NCBI GenBank assembly: GCA_002298545.1
Contig: DBKQ01000093.1
Span: 1 to 47,246, forward strand
Source of the DNA: Prevotella sp. UBA746
Lineage (GTDB): Bacteria; Bacteroidota; Bacteroidia; Bacteroidales; Bacteroidaceae
Direction of reading: 5' to 3'
DNA length: 47,246 nucleotides
Below are positions 8,418 to 17,457 of this stretch, piece after piece; within the stretch, counting starts at the first letter, position 1; each line of letters opens with the position of its first letter. The translations under genes and the position numbers were made by a program. The notes under the pieces are model-generated. The model ran no database searches, had not been told where the DNA came from, and worked only from the letters and a program-made list of their open reading frames with translations.

Positions 8418-10190
8418 ATGAATACTAAAATGAAAAAATATAAAAATTATCTTATGACCGCAGCTATGGCAACAATGCTGCTGTCACTAAACTCGTGCGA
8501 CCTCGACGAGTATAATCCTGGCGGAAGTACCGCCGATACGGCTTTCAAAAGCCAAACTGGATACAATACTATCATCAACTCTGTATATGCATACTGGGGC
8601 GGACAACTTTACGGACGTGAGGACCCTGTATTGCTTTTCAACGGAGGCAATGACGAATGGATTAATATTGCAAACTCCGGATACGGACGACAACTGTCAA
8701 AGTATGAGGAGGTTCTCGCTACAACGGGACAGTACAAGAACACTTGGAACCGCCTCTATGAAATTATCAACGATTGCAACGCTGCTATAGAACGACACCC
8801 TAACGTTATCTTCACAGACCAGACAATGAAAACCGTGAGACTTGGCGAAGCTCACTTCATGAGAGCTTATGCTTACTGGCATCTCGTGGAAAACTACGGA
8901 AACGTGGATCTGCGCACTAAGGAAACTAAGGAGTTTGAGGGAGAATGCAGGAGAAGCAGCTATGATGACTTCTACAAACTGATGCTTGAAGACTGCGACG
9001 TTGCCATTCAGAACCTTACAGCACAGCCTTATCCTAAGGAAGACGTGGGACGAGCTACACTGAAAGCGGCTTACGGACTGAAAGCGCGTATTGCTCTGAC
9101 TTATGTGGAATACCTTAATGACCAGACTGAAAAGGACAAATACTATCAAATGGCTGAGGATGCCGCTAAATATGTAATCGAGCATCAAGCAGAACTCGGC
9201 GTTTCTATGTATGACACCCCAGCTGAAGTTTTTGCCAAGGCAAACAACAAGACAAACAAGGAGGCAATGTTTGTCATTACGCACTCGTCTGAACCTTCAC
9301 TAAACATGAAGAAGAGCAACCCATGCCGTACCCACTCATATTTCCATGCAAAATATTCCGATTGGGCAGGAGTGGCAGGCTCGTATGAATACGGCAACGA
9401 TAAAAACGGAAAGTCTGGCGGCATGTGCATGATGCCAACCAAACACTTGCTTGAATTGTATAACAATCCGTATGACACAAGATATGCAGCTTGGTTCCGC
9501 GAAAACTACTACGTTAACAAGGATGAAGGCTTTACATGGGACGAAACTCAGCTGAACCACTTTGAAAAACCTGTTTCTATGGTTGGACAGCATCTAAACA
9601 AGGGGGATCTCGCCATGCAGTTTACGAAAGAAAGAGTGGCTGACAAACGAAACAAGCCTTATGCCGTGGTTGATATCGACGATATCTACGATGCAAACGG
9701 TGTGGTGTCTAAAGATGCAAACTTCAATATCCACTTTCCATCTCTTCTTAAATACGAAGACGAGAACCTGGAGAAAAAGGGATACTCATACAAATCTGAA
9801 GTCGGTGCCAACGATATTATAGTAATGCGTCTGCCGGAGATGTATTTCATCGTGGCTGAATGTGAAACCATGAAGTCGGGAGGCAACAAACAGACTGCAG
9901 CTGACTATCTTAATGTTATCAGGGAACGCGCTGCCGCTCCTGGTCACAAGGAAGACATGAAGGTTGCAGCAAGCGACATGACACTCGACTTTATCCTCGA
10001 TGAACGCTCTCGCGAGCTTTGCGGAGAACATCTACGCTGGTTTGATTTGAAGCGCACCGGCAAGCTTAAAGAGTATGTAAAGAAATACAACCCGAATATC
10101 ACTCAAGAGGCAAAGACATTGCGCCCTATACCGCAGTCGTTCCTTGACTCTATACTTAATCCGGACGAGTTCGGACAGAATGATTTCTAA
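8418..10190 (+). CDS. susD: SusD/RagB-family nutrient-binding outer-membrane lipoprotein
   Basis: 590 aa. A lipoprotein signal is present, with lipobox LNSC (Cys27) followed by DLDEYNP, so the mature protein is lipid-anchored and probably surface exposed. The N-terminal part has the SusD TPR-like signature (RLGEAHFMRAYAYWHLVENY, ~135-154). The C-terminus has the typical LDFILDERSRELCGEHLRWF segment and a final RPIPQSFLDSI. It captures ligand over the SusC pore. A second in-frame ATG at 8430 (MKKYKN) is an equally good start. The pair is terminated by a strong hairpin. Confidence 0.95.
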   Translation: MNTKMKKYKNYLMTAAMATMLLSLNSCDLDEYNPGGSTADTAFKSQTGYNTIINSVYAYWGGQLYGREDPVLLFNGGNDEWINIANSGYGRQLSKYEEVLATTGQYKNTWNRLYEIINDCNAAIERHPNVIFTDQTMKTVRLGEAHFMRAYAYWHLVENYGNVDLRTKETKEFEGECRRSSYDDFYKLMLEDCDVAIQNLTAQPYPKEDVGRATLKAAYGLKARIALTYVEYLNDQTEKDKYYQMAEDAAKYVIEHQAELGVSMYDTPAEVFAKANNKTNKEAMFVITHSSEPSLNMKKSNPCRTHSYFHAKYSDWAGVAGSYEYGNDKNGKSGGMCMMPTKHLLELYNNPYDTRYAAWFRENYYVNKDEGFTWDETQLNHFEKPVSMVGQHLNKGDLAMQFTKERVADKRNKPYAVVDIDDIYDANGVVSKDANFNIHFPSLLKYEDENLEKKGYSYKSEVGANDIIVMRLPEMYFIVAECETMKSGGNKQTAADYLNVIRERAAAPGHKEDMKVAASDMTLDFILDERSRELCGEHLRWFDLKRTGKLKEYVKKYNPNITQEAKTLRPIPQSFLDSILNPDEFGQNDF

Positions 10191-10204
10191 TTATCAACAG
10201 TAGT

Positions 10205-10243
10205 AAGAATGGAGATACGTTGTTTTAACGTATCTCCATTCTT
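10205..10243. terminator. Strong bidirectional terminator after susD
   Basis: A perfect 17-bp inverted repeat (AAGAATGGAGATACGTT and its complement) has a 5-nt loop and is followed by T-rich sequence. It can end susCD on the plus strand and the MBL gene on the minus strand. Confidence 0.9.
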
Positions 10244-10253
10244 TATATTGTAC

Positions 10254-11069
10254 TTACTTAAGCTTTATCGTTTCCAAATCATCAGGCACATGGATGTTGC
10301 CATGATAGTTTTCGGCAACTTCGGCTGTGTATCGCTCTTTACGATGAGTTAAGTCGGTATCTTCCGTGTGGTATACTATAAGGTTTTTCACTCCTATCCT
10401 TTGGGCTATTCTGCCGACATCAAGGGCTGTGCTATGGAATTTCTCGTATGGCTTGAAAATGTTTCTGTCGGCATAAAGACAGAATGCCTCACACATCATC
10501 CAATCAGCACCGACAGCATAATGCAGGGTGTGTTCGTTGCATGGCTCGTCGCCGAAACATACAAGTCGAGTGCCATCGACAAATTTCAAGGTGAAGCCAT
10601 ACTGCTTTTCTTTATCCGACAGGATGTCGAAACACTGAAGATGCATGGAACCAACGCTGAACTTATCACCATCATTAAGCTGATGAAGGATTATTGTCTT
10701 GCCTATCTGACTTACATAGTTCTTGTGTAGCGTCATGTCGCAGATGGTATTAATGACCTTTATCACTTTATCGTTTCCATATACGTTTAACTCTCCGTGA
10801 TACTTGCCGGCAAGTGTCTTCTGCATTACCATCCTTATTACCCATATCACTCCAAGTATATGGTCGGTGTGGGCATGGGTGACAAAGATGTCATGGATGT
10901 CGGTCAACTGTACTCCAGATTTTTCCAATTGGCTCAATATGCCGTTGCCGCCACCGGCATCTACAAGCAGAAGTTCGTTACCTGACTTTACTATGAAACA
11001 GGTGTTATAGCAGTGGGTAACTGTGGCATGACCGGTCCCAAGCATTATTATCTTATTTTCTTCCTGCAT
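10254..11069 (-). CDS. MBL-fold metal-dependent hydrolase
   Basis: 271 aa from the ATG at 11069. It contains the metallo-beta-lactamase metal motif HAHTDH (H65, H67, D69, H70 in THAHTDHILG) and a later GDEPCNEH and YHTED, consistent with a two-metal RNase Z-like or phosphodiesterase-like hydrolase. There is no signal peptide, so it is cytosolic. An upstream in-frame ATG at 11117 would add 16 residues (MRGRYKFESL...), but those are encoded partly inside the CCCTCAC element. The inner start, followed directly by the first beta-strand (KIIMLGTG), is therefore preferred. The substrate is unknown. Confidence 0.83.
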   Translation of the reverse strand: MQEENKIIMLGTGHATVTHCYNTCFIVKSGNELLLVDAGGGNGILSQLEKSGVQLTDIHDIFVTHAHTDHILGVIWVIRMVMQKTLAGKYHGELNVYGNDKVIKVINTICDMTLHKNYVSQIGKTIILHQLNDGDKFSVGSMHLQCFDILSDKEKQYGFTLKFVDGTRLVCFGDEPCNEHTLHYAVGADWMMCEAFCLYADRNIFKPYEKFHSTALDVGRIAQRIGVKNLIVYHTEDTDLTHRKERYTAEVAENYHGNIHVPDDLETIKLK

Positions 11070-11106
11070 CTTGATTTTATGATTTTCTAAACTTTCGAAT
11101 TTATAT

Positions 11107-11231
11107 CTTCCCCTCACCTACCCTCACCTACCCTCACACCATCCCTCACCACCTGAAAGTACCATGTATAAAGGGGAAATGGCAAGAAGGTGAGGGTGTG
11201 AGGGTAAATTGCAGAAAAACTTTTTTTATTT
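11107..11231. repeat. Dispersed CCCTCAC element, copy 2 (inverted)
   Basis: Three CCCTCAC-type heptamers separated by CTA spacers (11111-11137), a core with CACCACCTGAAAGTACCATG, then GGTGAGGGTGTGAGGGT (11189-11205) and an A/T run. Its reverse complement aligns block by block with 4748-4845: T-run, ACCCTCACACCCTCAC, GTAC-TTTCAG-GTGGTGAGGG, GTGTGAGGGTAG. It lies directly upstream of the MBL gene start. Confidence 0.7.
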
Positions 11232-11237
11232 TTTTCA

Positions 11238-11276
11238 ATAAAAAAGATGCGCCAAAGTTATCTGACGCATCCTTTT
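11238..11276 (-). terminator. Terminator of the TPR gene
   Basis: On the minus strand GATGCG (11271-11266) pairs with CGCATC (11251-11246) across a 14-nt loop and is followed by TTTTTTATTG. It sits 41 nt after the stop of the TPR gene. Confidence 0.7.
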
Positions 11277-11316
11277 ATCTATTTTTTGGAGGGGTAATAC
11301 CCTTATCAAATCAACA

Positions 11317-12771
11317 TTAATATGTAGCAAGAACCTGCTTTGCTGTTGCATTCTCCGGATCGAGCTGCAGAAGCTTCTCGAAGTATGGTTTGGCGGCAGC
11401 AGCCTCGTTCTTGATCTTATACAGGTAGATTCCCATATAAGTGTAAGCCTCAGACAGACGAGACTTGTCGGCATCGCTCTTTACGCCGTTTGCCTCGATT
11501 ATCTTGATAAGCTTCTCGTAGTATGGACGAGCAAGTCCCTTTGCCTGTGTTGGATCAGAGATACCAAGTGTGCGGGCTGCCATAAAGCTGCAGAAGTCTG
11601 CATTGCTTGGATACTTCTCTGCCATCTGATTGTAAATCTCAACGGCCTTGTTTACGGATGCTGTCTGAGCAGCACCTGTCTGATTGGCTGCCTGATTGCG
11701 GTATATTGTTGCAAGTCCGTTATAGTCGTTGATACCAACCTTTGGATTGTTCTTCAGATACTCCTCGTAAAGCTCGAGTGATTTTGCGAAATCACCTTTT
11801 GCCTTATAGGCATCAGAAAGCTCCTTATATACACCAGCCTTCTGGGCAGGATCTGTAGCACTTGCCAACTGCTTGTTGTAGTAGTTGATTGCAGAGTCGT
11901 AGTCTTTCAAAGCACTGAATGTAAGACCGGCAAACTTATAGTCGTTGGCTGTAAGCTCTACAGAATCGCTCTTGTTGAAGAGGGCATCAACATATTTTGC
12001 AGCATCTTCATACTGTTTCAGCTCTACTGAATTATAGAGAGCCAAACGGTTGTAACCGGCATTACGTGGTTTCTGAGACAGACCGTAGAGAGCGAGTTGC
12101 TTTGAAACGTCATTCTTCTGATTAGCAAATGCTGCAAGCGCATACTCTGTAAGATAGCTTGGGTCATGAGCATACAGTTTTGCTGGTGTCAGCTTTCCGT
12201 AATACTCGAGAACCTTCTGCATATATGCACCATTCTTCTTTGCTGCTTCATAATAGATATGCGCTGCCTCTGCATCTACAGGATAATTTGGATCAAGCGA
12301 GCGAACTTTCTCGAGCTGCTCCACTGCCATATCTGGAGATACGCCACGCATTACGCGAGCATACTTTACGTATGCATTGATGTTGTTCGGCTCATAATAG
12401 TAAGCATTCTGGTACATTGCTGCTGCTGCACCTGGATCATCCTTATAATACTCCAGGTCACCCATAAGCATGAAACCGTCGCCAACCTTACCGCTCTTGC
12501 TCTTGTTGGTTATGGCAATTGCCATATCAGCATACTTGCGAGTGTTGGCAGTGTCCTTTACGTCAAGATACGCACGACCAATCGCAGCCAGCGCCTTGGC
12601 GTCTTTCTTGTATGCCTTTGTTACATCTTTCACGATGGCTGCAACGGCAGCCTTGTCCTTGTTTGTCTTTATGGCATTTACAGCATCCTTTACAGATACT
12701 TCCTGTGCCATTGCCGAGCTGCCGACTACTGTCATCAGCGCTCCCATGAATAAATATTTAATCGCTTTCAT
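11317..12771 (-). CDS. Periplasmic/outer-membrane TPR-repeat protein
   Basis: 484 aa. The first 22 residues are a Sec signal peptide ending SSAMAQ, so the mature protein is exported. The remainder is helical tetratricopeptide repeats, with repeated AxxYxxxLxxxPxNxxA patterns such as AKPYFEKLLQLDPENATAKQ at the C-terminus and LELYEEYLKNNPKVGINDYN near 340. It is the last gene of the exbB-exbD-exbD-tonB-pstS-like-TPR arrangement, which is conserved in Bacteroidota. It may organise or regulate the TonB complex in the periplasm. It also has its own promoter. Confidence 0.82.
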   Translation of the reverse strand: MKAIKYLFMGALMTVVGSSAMAQEVSVKDAVNAIKTNKDKAAVAAIVKDVTKAYKKDAKALAAIGRAYLDVKDTANTRKYADMAIAITNKSKSGKVGDGFMLMGDLEYYKDDPGAAAAMYQNAYYYEPNNINAYVKYARVMRGVSPDMAVEQLEKVRSLDPNYPVDAEAAHIYYEAAKKNGAYMQKVLEYYGKLTPAKLYAHDPSYLTEYALAAFANQKNDVSKQLALYGLSQKPRNAGYNRLALYNSVELKQYEDAAKYVDALFNKSDSVELTANDYKFAGLTFSALKDYDSAINYYNKQLASATDPAQKAGVYKELSDAYKAKGDFAKSLELYEEYLKNNPKVGINDYNGLATIYRNQAANQTGAAQTASVNKAVEIYNQMAEKYPSNADFCSFMAARTLGISDPTQAKGLARPYYEKLIKIIEANGVKSDADKSRLSEAYTYMGIYLYKIKNEAAAAKPYFEKLLQLDPENATAKQVLATY

Positions 12772-12947
12772 AAGTCTTTATTTTTCTGATAACTATATTC
12801 TCTTTTTCTCTTGATTATGCATTACTATTGATATGCATAGTGTACTTCGCTACAATTTATGTGCGATATTGTACTTTCTCTTTGTTTCTTGCTTTATTTC
12901 TTTTTTGAATGTTTTTATTCTTGATATGATTTATTCTTAAAGTGATG

Positions 12948-12976
12948 CAAAGATAATTACTTTTTATTTTATCCAA
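12948..12976 (-). promoter_or_regulatory. Promoter of the TPR gene
   Basis: On the minus strand TTG (12976-12974), an 18-nt spacer and TATCTTTG (12955-12948) fit the Bacteroidota consensus. A 177-nt AT-rich leader follows. The same AGTGATGCAAAGATAAT block (plus strand) is found upstream of exbB at 17317-17333, which hints at shared control. Confidence 0.65.
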
Positions 12977-13026
12977 CATCATTTTGTCAAAGAAATTGCA
13001 TGCATAATGTAAATAATGCTTAACTT

Positions 13027-13986
13027 TTAATCATCATTAACCTGTACGCTGCGCCATTCGAGGTCGCCACGGTATGGCAAGAGAGCTGATTTGAGAATTA
13101 TTTTCTGTCCCTGGGGCGACTGCATGAAGTTGGCTACACCTACTGGCAATCCATGGAACGGGTCTGCAAGCAGAGCATATATCGTTCTTGCAAACGGATA
13201 CCTGCCGTCGAGGAGATACAGCTGATATGGCTTCCAACTGTTCATCTCTGTTGCCTTCTCCATCTGGCAGACCGACATTACGGTTATGTTTTTCTTAAAT
13301 GTTACATTTGTAGTATCTCGCTTGTCGTTGAGCCAGTTGCTGCCGATGATTCCTATGGCATTAGGAGTCTTCTCTACATATTTTATTACCTCGGCACTGG
13401 TCTTGACTGCCGAGATGTTCGGACTGTTGATTGGCCTACCGCCAAGAATTGAGTCTACAGCCCAGCGAACAGCTGCCGACTGACGGTTGTCGAATACGAC
13501 ATCTATTGTTCCGAGACGAGAACCCTTGTTTATCTGGTTCCATTTTGTTGCCTGTCCGGAGAGGATTCTCTTTATATCTTTTACCGTTATACAAGAGTCA
13601 ACGTTGTTGCGGTTAATTATAAATGCCAAACCGTCATAACCTAATGGAAACCAACGAGGCTGTATCTTGTTCGTCTTGAAATATTCAAGCTGCTTGGCAG
13701 AGAAATTTCGTGCCGTTATTATTAAATGTACCTTCTGCTTCATCAGAGCATTGAAGGCATCAATCTCGTTTGTATATTCCGCCGTGACATGAGCATCCGG
13801 ATACATGGCATGGAACACGGCAAGCTCTTCCTTTACGATAGGACTGAAGCTCTCGTCGCACATTAATGTCATTTTGCCGGATGCATATGTATCCGTTCTG
13901 CCATTCTTGGACTTCTGACCTCCACATGTACAGAAAACCAATAATGCCATCGTCATAACAATATATGTGAATGTAATACGCTTCAT
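13027..13986 (-). CDS. PstS-like substrate-binding lipoprotein
   Basis: 319 aa. A hydrophobic leader with cysteines at 19 and 21 (LLVFCTCGG) marks a probable lipoprotein. The mature part has the type-2 periplasmic-binding fold of phosphate-binding PstS: MTLMCDESFSPIVKEELAVF at the start, GYDGLAFIINRNN at the hinge, then IKRILSGQATKWNQI and PNAIGIIGSNWL. In Bacteroidota such a gene regularly follows tonB, so it may act with the TonB system rather than with an ABC transporter. No pstCAB genes are near. Ligand binding (phosphate or other) is not proven. Confidence 0.8.
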   Translation of the reverse strand: MKRITFTYIVMTMALLVFCTCGGQKSKNGRTDTYASGKMTLMCDESFSPIVKEELAVFHAMYPDAHVTAEYTNEIDAFNALMKQKVHLIITARNFSAKQLEYFKTNKIQPRWFPLGYDGLAFIINRNNVDSCITVKDIKRILSGQATKWNQINKGSRLGTIDVVFDNRQSAAVRWAVDSILGGRPINSPNISAVKTSAEVIKYVEKTPNAIGIIGSNWLNDKRDTTNVTFKKNITVMSVCQMEKATEMNSWKPYQLYLLDGRYPFARTIYALLADPFHGLPVGVANFMQSPQGQKIILKSALLPYRGDLEWRSVQVNDD

Positions 13987-14121
13987 GATTAACTTTGTTT
14001 TTTATTGTTCTTGATTTATTTATTACCACTAAATAATAAATGCTGTCGACAGATTTTTGCAGTGACCAATGCAATAAGAATAGTCTCTATAACATTATGC
14101 AATAAGTAGTAATAAGATGAT

Positions 14122-14173
14122 AAAAAGAAAGGTAGAGACACACCTCCCAAGAGAGACATCACCTCTACCTTTC
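14122..14173 (-). terminator. Terminator after tonB
   Basis: On the minus strand GAAAGGTAGAG (14173-14163) pairs with CTCTACCTTTC (14137-14127) and is followed by TTTTTA. It lies 18 nt after the tonB stop and separates the exb/tonB genes from the PstS-like gene, although read-through is possible. Confidence 0.75.
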
Positions 14174-14191
14174 CATATAAGATTTATGATA

Positions 14192-15028
14192 TTACTGGAG
14201 ACGGAATGTTACAGGTACAGTGTACTTAACACGTACTGCAGAACCATTCTGCTTACCAGGAATCCACTTAGGCATCTGAGAAACCACACGTGTTGCCTCT
14301 TTGTCCAATGATGGGTCAACACCACGAACAACATGTACACCAGAAACGGAACCGTCACGCTCTACGACGAACTGAACGACTACACGTCCCTCGATACCAT
14401 TCTCGGCAGCCATTGCTGGATACTTGATGTTGCTTGCCAACCACTGGTTGAGTGCACCCATACCACCAGGATATGAAGGCTGCTGCTCTACAACATCGAA
14501 TACCTTGTTCTGCTCAACTTCCTGCTTCGGAGGCTCAGGAGTAGCAATCTCCTCAACAGCCTTCAACACAGTACCGCCTGCCTCGTCGTTACCTTTCACA
14601 TCGAAAGCACCGATGGCAGTTTTGGTTTCTTTCAACTCATCCTGAGTTTTCATTTCCTCCTCAGGCTTAACCTCTGAGTCCTTCTTGATTACAGGAGGAG
14701 TGAAGGCGATAGAAGACTTAACCTTCTCAACCTTCTGTACCTGCTCAACCTTAGGAGTCTCGGTTTTCTTCTCAACCTTGGCCTGCTTCTTGGTTTCGAT
14801 GAGAGAAGCCTCCATCTCAGCCTCGAACTTAGCCTTTTGAGCTGCCTGATAAGAGTTATAAGCTGCAAGTCCTAAATATGCAACAGCTGCTACGGCAGCA
14901 ACGAACACCATAGCCCAGATGTTTCGTTTGCTTGTACCTCTACGCAGTTGGTAAGCACCATAGACCTTATTACGACCCTGGAAGACTATGTCAGCCCATT
15001 CATTTGATATAAGATCAATTTTTGCCAT
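14192..15028 (-). CDS. tonB: TonB energy-transducing protein
   Basis: 278 aa. A cytosolic N-terminus (~45 aa) with the RNKVYGAYQLRR motif common in Bacteroidota TonB is followed by one transmembrane helix (WAMVFVAAVAAVAYLGLAAY, ~53-72). Next comes a long Lys/Glu/Pro-rich periplasmic spacer and the C-terminal TonB domain (EGRVVVQFVVERDGSVSGVH, then PKWIPGKQNG...VKYTVPVTFRLQ). It transmits proton-motive force from ExbB/ExbD to outer-membrane receptors such as SusC. It is the fourth gene of the exb operon, 39 nt after the second exbD. Confidence 0.95.
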   Translation of the reverse strand: MAKIDLISNEWADIVFQGRNKVYGAYQLRRGTSKRNIWAMVFVAAVAAVAYLGLAAYNSYQAAQKAKFEAEMEASLIETKKQAKVEKKTETPKVEQVQKVEKVKSSIAFTPPVIKKDSEVKPEEEMKTQDELKETKTAIGAFDVKGNDEAGGTVLKAVEEIATPEPPKQEVEQNKVFDVVEQQPSYPGGMGALNQWLASNIKYPAMAAENGIEGRVVVQFVVERDGSVSGVHVVRGVDPSLDKEATRVVSQMPKWIPGKQNGSAVRVKYTVPVTFRLQ

Positions 15029-15067
15029 TTTCTTTTTTCTTTAAAAATTAGACAACTATCAATCAGA

Positions 15068-15712
15068 TTACTTTACATGAGCAGCATCGAGAAGACGCTG
15101 GTCATCCGGGTTAATCTTATCGATAACGTACTTACCTATTGCACAAATCTGCATTTCATCGAGAGCATCAACGAGATTCTTGTACGAAGCTGTATCAAGA
15201 GCCTTGATGATGATTGTCAGTGCAGGAACCTTACCTGTCTCCAACTCACCTTTCTTGATTTTGTCAAGACGCTGGTTGTAAACCGAGTCAGGCATGCTCT
15301 TGTCTTTTGCACGCTCTGCATCGAGAAGTCTCTTTGCAGCCATAATGTTCTTTACAGGAGTATATCCTTCCTCTGTCTTGTGGTTGATCAGCACGCTGCG
15401 AATACCGTCGGCACCCCATGTTGTTTTCTTAAGACAAGCCGGATTGTCATACTGCACGATACCGTCTACGTGATAAATCTGATCGTTTCCTGCCAGATAA
15501 AGAGTCAGTGTCTGAGACGCCTTCGTTGCCGAACGGTCCTGCTCGTTTACGTTCTTATCGTTACTTGGCATGGTCAACTGCATAGACTGAGGCTTGCTCA
15601 GAGAAGTACAGAGCATGAAGAAGGTGATAAGAAGCATCATCATATCCACCATAGGGGTGAAGTCGACACGGGTCTGGACTTTTTTCTGTCTTGAACCTTT
15701 TTTCTTTGCCAT
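15068..15712 (-). CDS. exbD: ExbD/TolR-family biopolymer transporter (second copy)
   Basis: 214 aa. A short basic cytosolic tail, then one transmembrane helix with the proton-pathway aspartate (DFTPMVDMMMLLITFFMLCT, Asp near residue 23), then a periplasmic domain longer than in E. coli ExbD (~141 aa), as is usual in Bacteroidota. It starts 1 nt after the first exbD, so the two are co-translated. It is part of the ExbB-ExbD motor. The two copies differ strongly outside the membrane segment and may form a heteromer. Confidence 0.92.
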   Translation of the reverse strand: MAKKKGSRQKKVQTRVDFTPMVDMMMLLITFFMLCTSLSKPQSMQLTMPSNDKNVNEQDRSATKASQTLTLYLAGNDQIYHVDGIVQYDNPACLKKTTWGADGIRSVLINHKTEEGYTPVKNIMAAKRLLDAERAKDKSMPDSVYNQRLDKIKKGELETGKVPALTIIIKALDTASYKNLVDALDEMQICAIGKYVIDKINPDDQRLLDAAHVK

Positions 15713-15713
15713 A

Positions 15714-16337
15714 TTATTCAGCCTCCTCCTTCTTTAAAGTAGTGATAAGATAGTAACGGTTCTCACTCATATCCTGAAGCTCAGACATCATTTTCTTAAC
15801 GACCTTGTATGGTGTTGCAGCATCAGCCTTGATAGCAATCTTCATCTTGTCGCCAAAAGAAGCGTTGCGTGCTGCGTCTACCCAACACTGGAATTCGCTC
15901 ATGCCTCCGTTGATAGAGTCTGTAGGAATACCCATTGTTTTCTGCTCGTTATTGATATCAGCTGCCTCATGCTTGAGAACATCAGACATTTTGTTCATAG
16001 GAACACCGAAAGATGCAAGTCCGGCAAAGTTCTTCTCCTGTTTTGGAGAGAGAGTAAGACTGCTGAATTTGCTTTCAAATCCGGTGAGCATCTCCTGCAT
16101 ATAACCTGGTTTGTCAAGTCCGATAAAGATTTTACCGTCCTTGTCAACGAGAATCTGCAGAACTTCAGTTTCTGGAACTTTGATCTCTGACACTGAGCCT
16201 GGCGCATTAACCTTAACTGCCTCATTCTTCACGAACGTAGAAGTCAACATGAAGAAGGTAAGCAGAAGGACCATCACGTCAGACATAGGGGTCATGTCTA
16301 TCCAGATGTCGGCTTTCTTAATCTTTAACTTACCCAT
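15714..16337 (-). CDS. exbD: ExbD/TolR-family biopolymer transporter (first copy)
   Basis: 207 aa. The transmembrane helix carries the conserved aspartate (IDMTPMSDVMVLLLTFFMLT). The periplasmic part contains VKVNAPGSVSEIKVPETEVL and a C-terminal TPYKVVKKMMSELQDM segment resembling the ExbD dimer domain. It follows exbB by 34 nt and precedes the second exbD by 1 nt. It acts as the proton-channel subunit of the motor that drives TonB. Confidence 0.93.
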   Translation of the reverse strand: MGKLKIKKADIWIDMTPMSDVMVLLLTFFMLTSTFVKNEAVKVNAPGSVSEIKVPETEVLQILVDKDGKIFIGLDKPGYMQEMLTGFESKFSSLTLSPKQEKNFAGLASFGVPMNKMSDVLKHEAADINNEQKTMGIPTDSINGGMSEFQCWVDAARNASFGDKMKIAIKADAATPYKVVKKMMSELQDMSENRYYLITTLKKEEAE

Positions 16338-16371
16338 AGTGATAAAAGTTTAAAAGGGTTAGTAAAAAAGA

Positions 16372-17205
16372 TTAAGCCTCTTCTGTATGGTTAGCTTCGT
16401 ATGTCTTTGCGATAGTGTAACCAACCTCGTCAAGAGCGTAAGTAAGCTTATCGATCTTGTTTGAGTAGTAGTTATAAGCAACAACGGCGCACCATGAAGT
16501 CAAAATACCAGAAGCAGTGTTGACGAGGGCCTCAGAAATACCGGTAGAAAGTTCGAGTGAGTCACCACCACCACCTGCTGCCAGAGCGGCGAATGACTTG
16601 ATCATTCCGACAACGGTACCGAACAGAGCGGTAAGAGTACCAAGAGTTACGAGAGTTGCCAAGATAGGCATGTTCATCTGAAGAGTAGGCATCTCGAGCT
16701 GAACAGCCTCCTCGTGAGCCTGCTGAATCTTAGAAACCTTCTGCTCTTTCTTCAAACCTGGAGTTTTCTCCATCTCTGCATAAGCCTTCAGAGAAGCGGT
16801 AACAACGTTACCAACAACACCCTGCTGCTTGTCGCAAAGCTGCTGAGCCTTTGCCATGTCGCCAGCTGAAACAGCTGCCTTTACATTAGCAACGAACTTA
16901 ACGAGGCTGCTCTTACCATTAGCTGTGCGAAGAGCAAGACCACGCTCTACTGAAAGTGCAATCACAGTAAAGAGAAGAGTGATAATTACAGGAACGACGA
17001 TACCTCCCTTGTAGATAGTACCGAGCAAGTTGCCTGGAAGTGGAGCGTTAGCGTTGTCGCCACCCTGGAAGTTACCTGGGTTACCGAGTACGAACTGATA
17101 GAAGCATACACCTGCGATGAAGCAGAGTACGATGATCCAAATCGCTGCGCGAACGCCCTGGAAGCCCTTCTTTTTAGCTGGGGCTGCTGTCTTTGAATTT
17201 GCCAT
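16372..17205 (-). CDS. exbB: ExbB/TolQ/MotA-family proton channel
   Basis: 277 aa with about four hydrophobic segments: one at residues ~20-40, a second at ~70-95 (GGIVVPVIITLLFTVIALSV), a third at ~180-205 with the conserved LGTLTALFGTVVGMIKSF channel signature, and a fourth at ~215-245 (GISEALVNTASGILTSWCAV). The extra N-terminal helix is typical of Bacteroidota. It assembles with ExbD in the cytoplasmic membrane and uses proton flow to drive TonB. It is the first gene of the operon. Confidence 0.93.
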   Translation of the reverse strand: MANSKTAAPAKKKGFQGVRAAIWIIVLCFIAGVCFYQFVLGNPGNFQGGDNANAPLPGNLLGTIYKGGIVVPVIITLLFTVIALSVERGLALRTANGKSSLVKFVANVKAAVSAGDMAKAQQLCDKQQGVVGNVVTASLKAYAEMEKTPGLKKEQKVSKIQQAHEEAVQLEMPTLQMNMPILATLVTLGTLTALFGTVVGMIKSFAALAAGGGGDSLELSTGISEALVNTASGILTSWCAVVAYNYYSNKIDKLTYALDEVGYTIAKTYEANHTEEA

Positions 17206-17323
17206 AATTTTTTTTGATTTTAATTTAAGTTATTAATAAATTTAAGTTATATTCGTCGATTAGTGTCAAGCTACTTGATGTATGATTTTAAAGCTTCAGC
17301 CGATACATAGGCTCATAGTGATG

Positions 17324-17331
17324 CAAAGATA
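17324..17331 (-). promoter_or_regulatory. -7 box upstream of exbB
   Basis: Minus-strand TATCTTTG lies ~120 nt upstream of the exbB start, inside the block AGTGATGCAAAGATAAT shared with the TPR promoter. The -33 position has no clear TTTG. Confidence 0.5.
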
Positions 17332-17457
17332 ATAATTTAATAATTATCACGCATACTTTCTTAAATGATTTTAACAACCACTTAGCGATTTTTTTTAAAA
17401 TATCTGCTTTATAGCATATTTTATTCGCCTGACTGCATTTTATATTTACATTTATTG

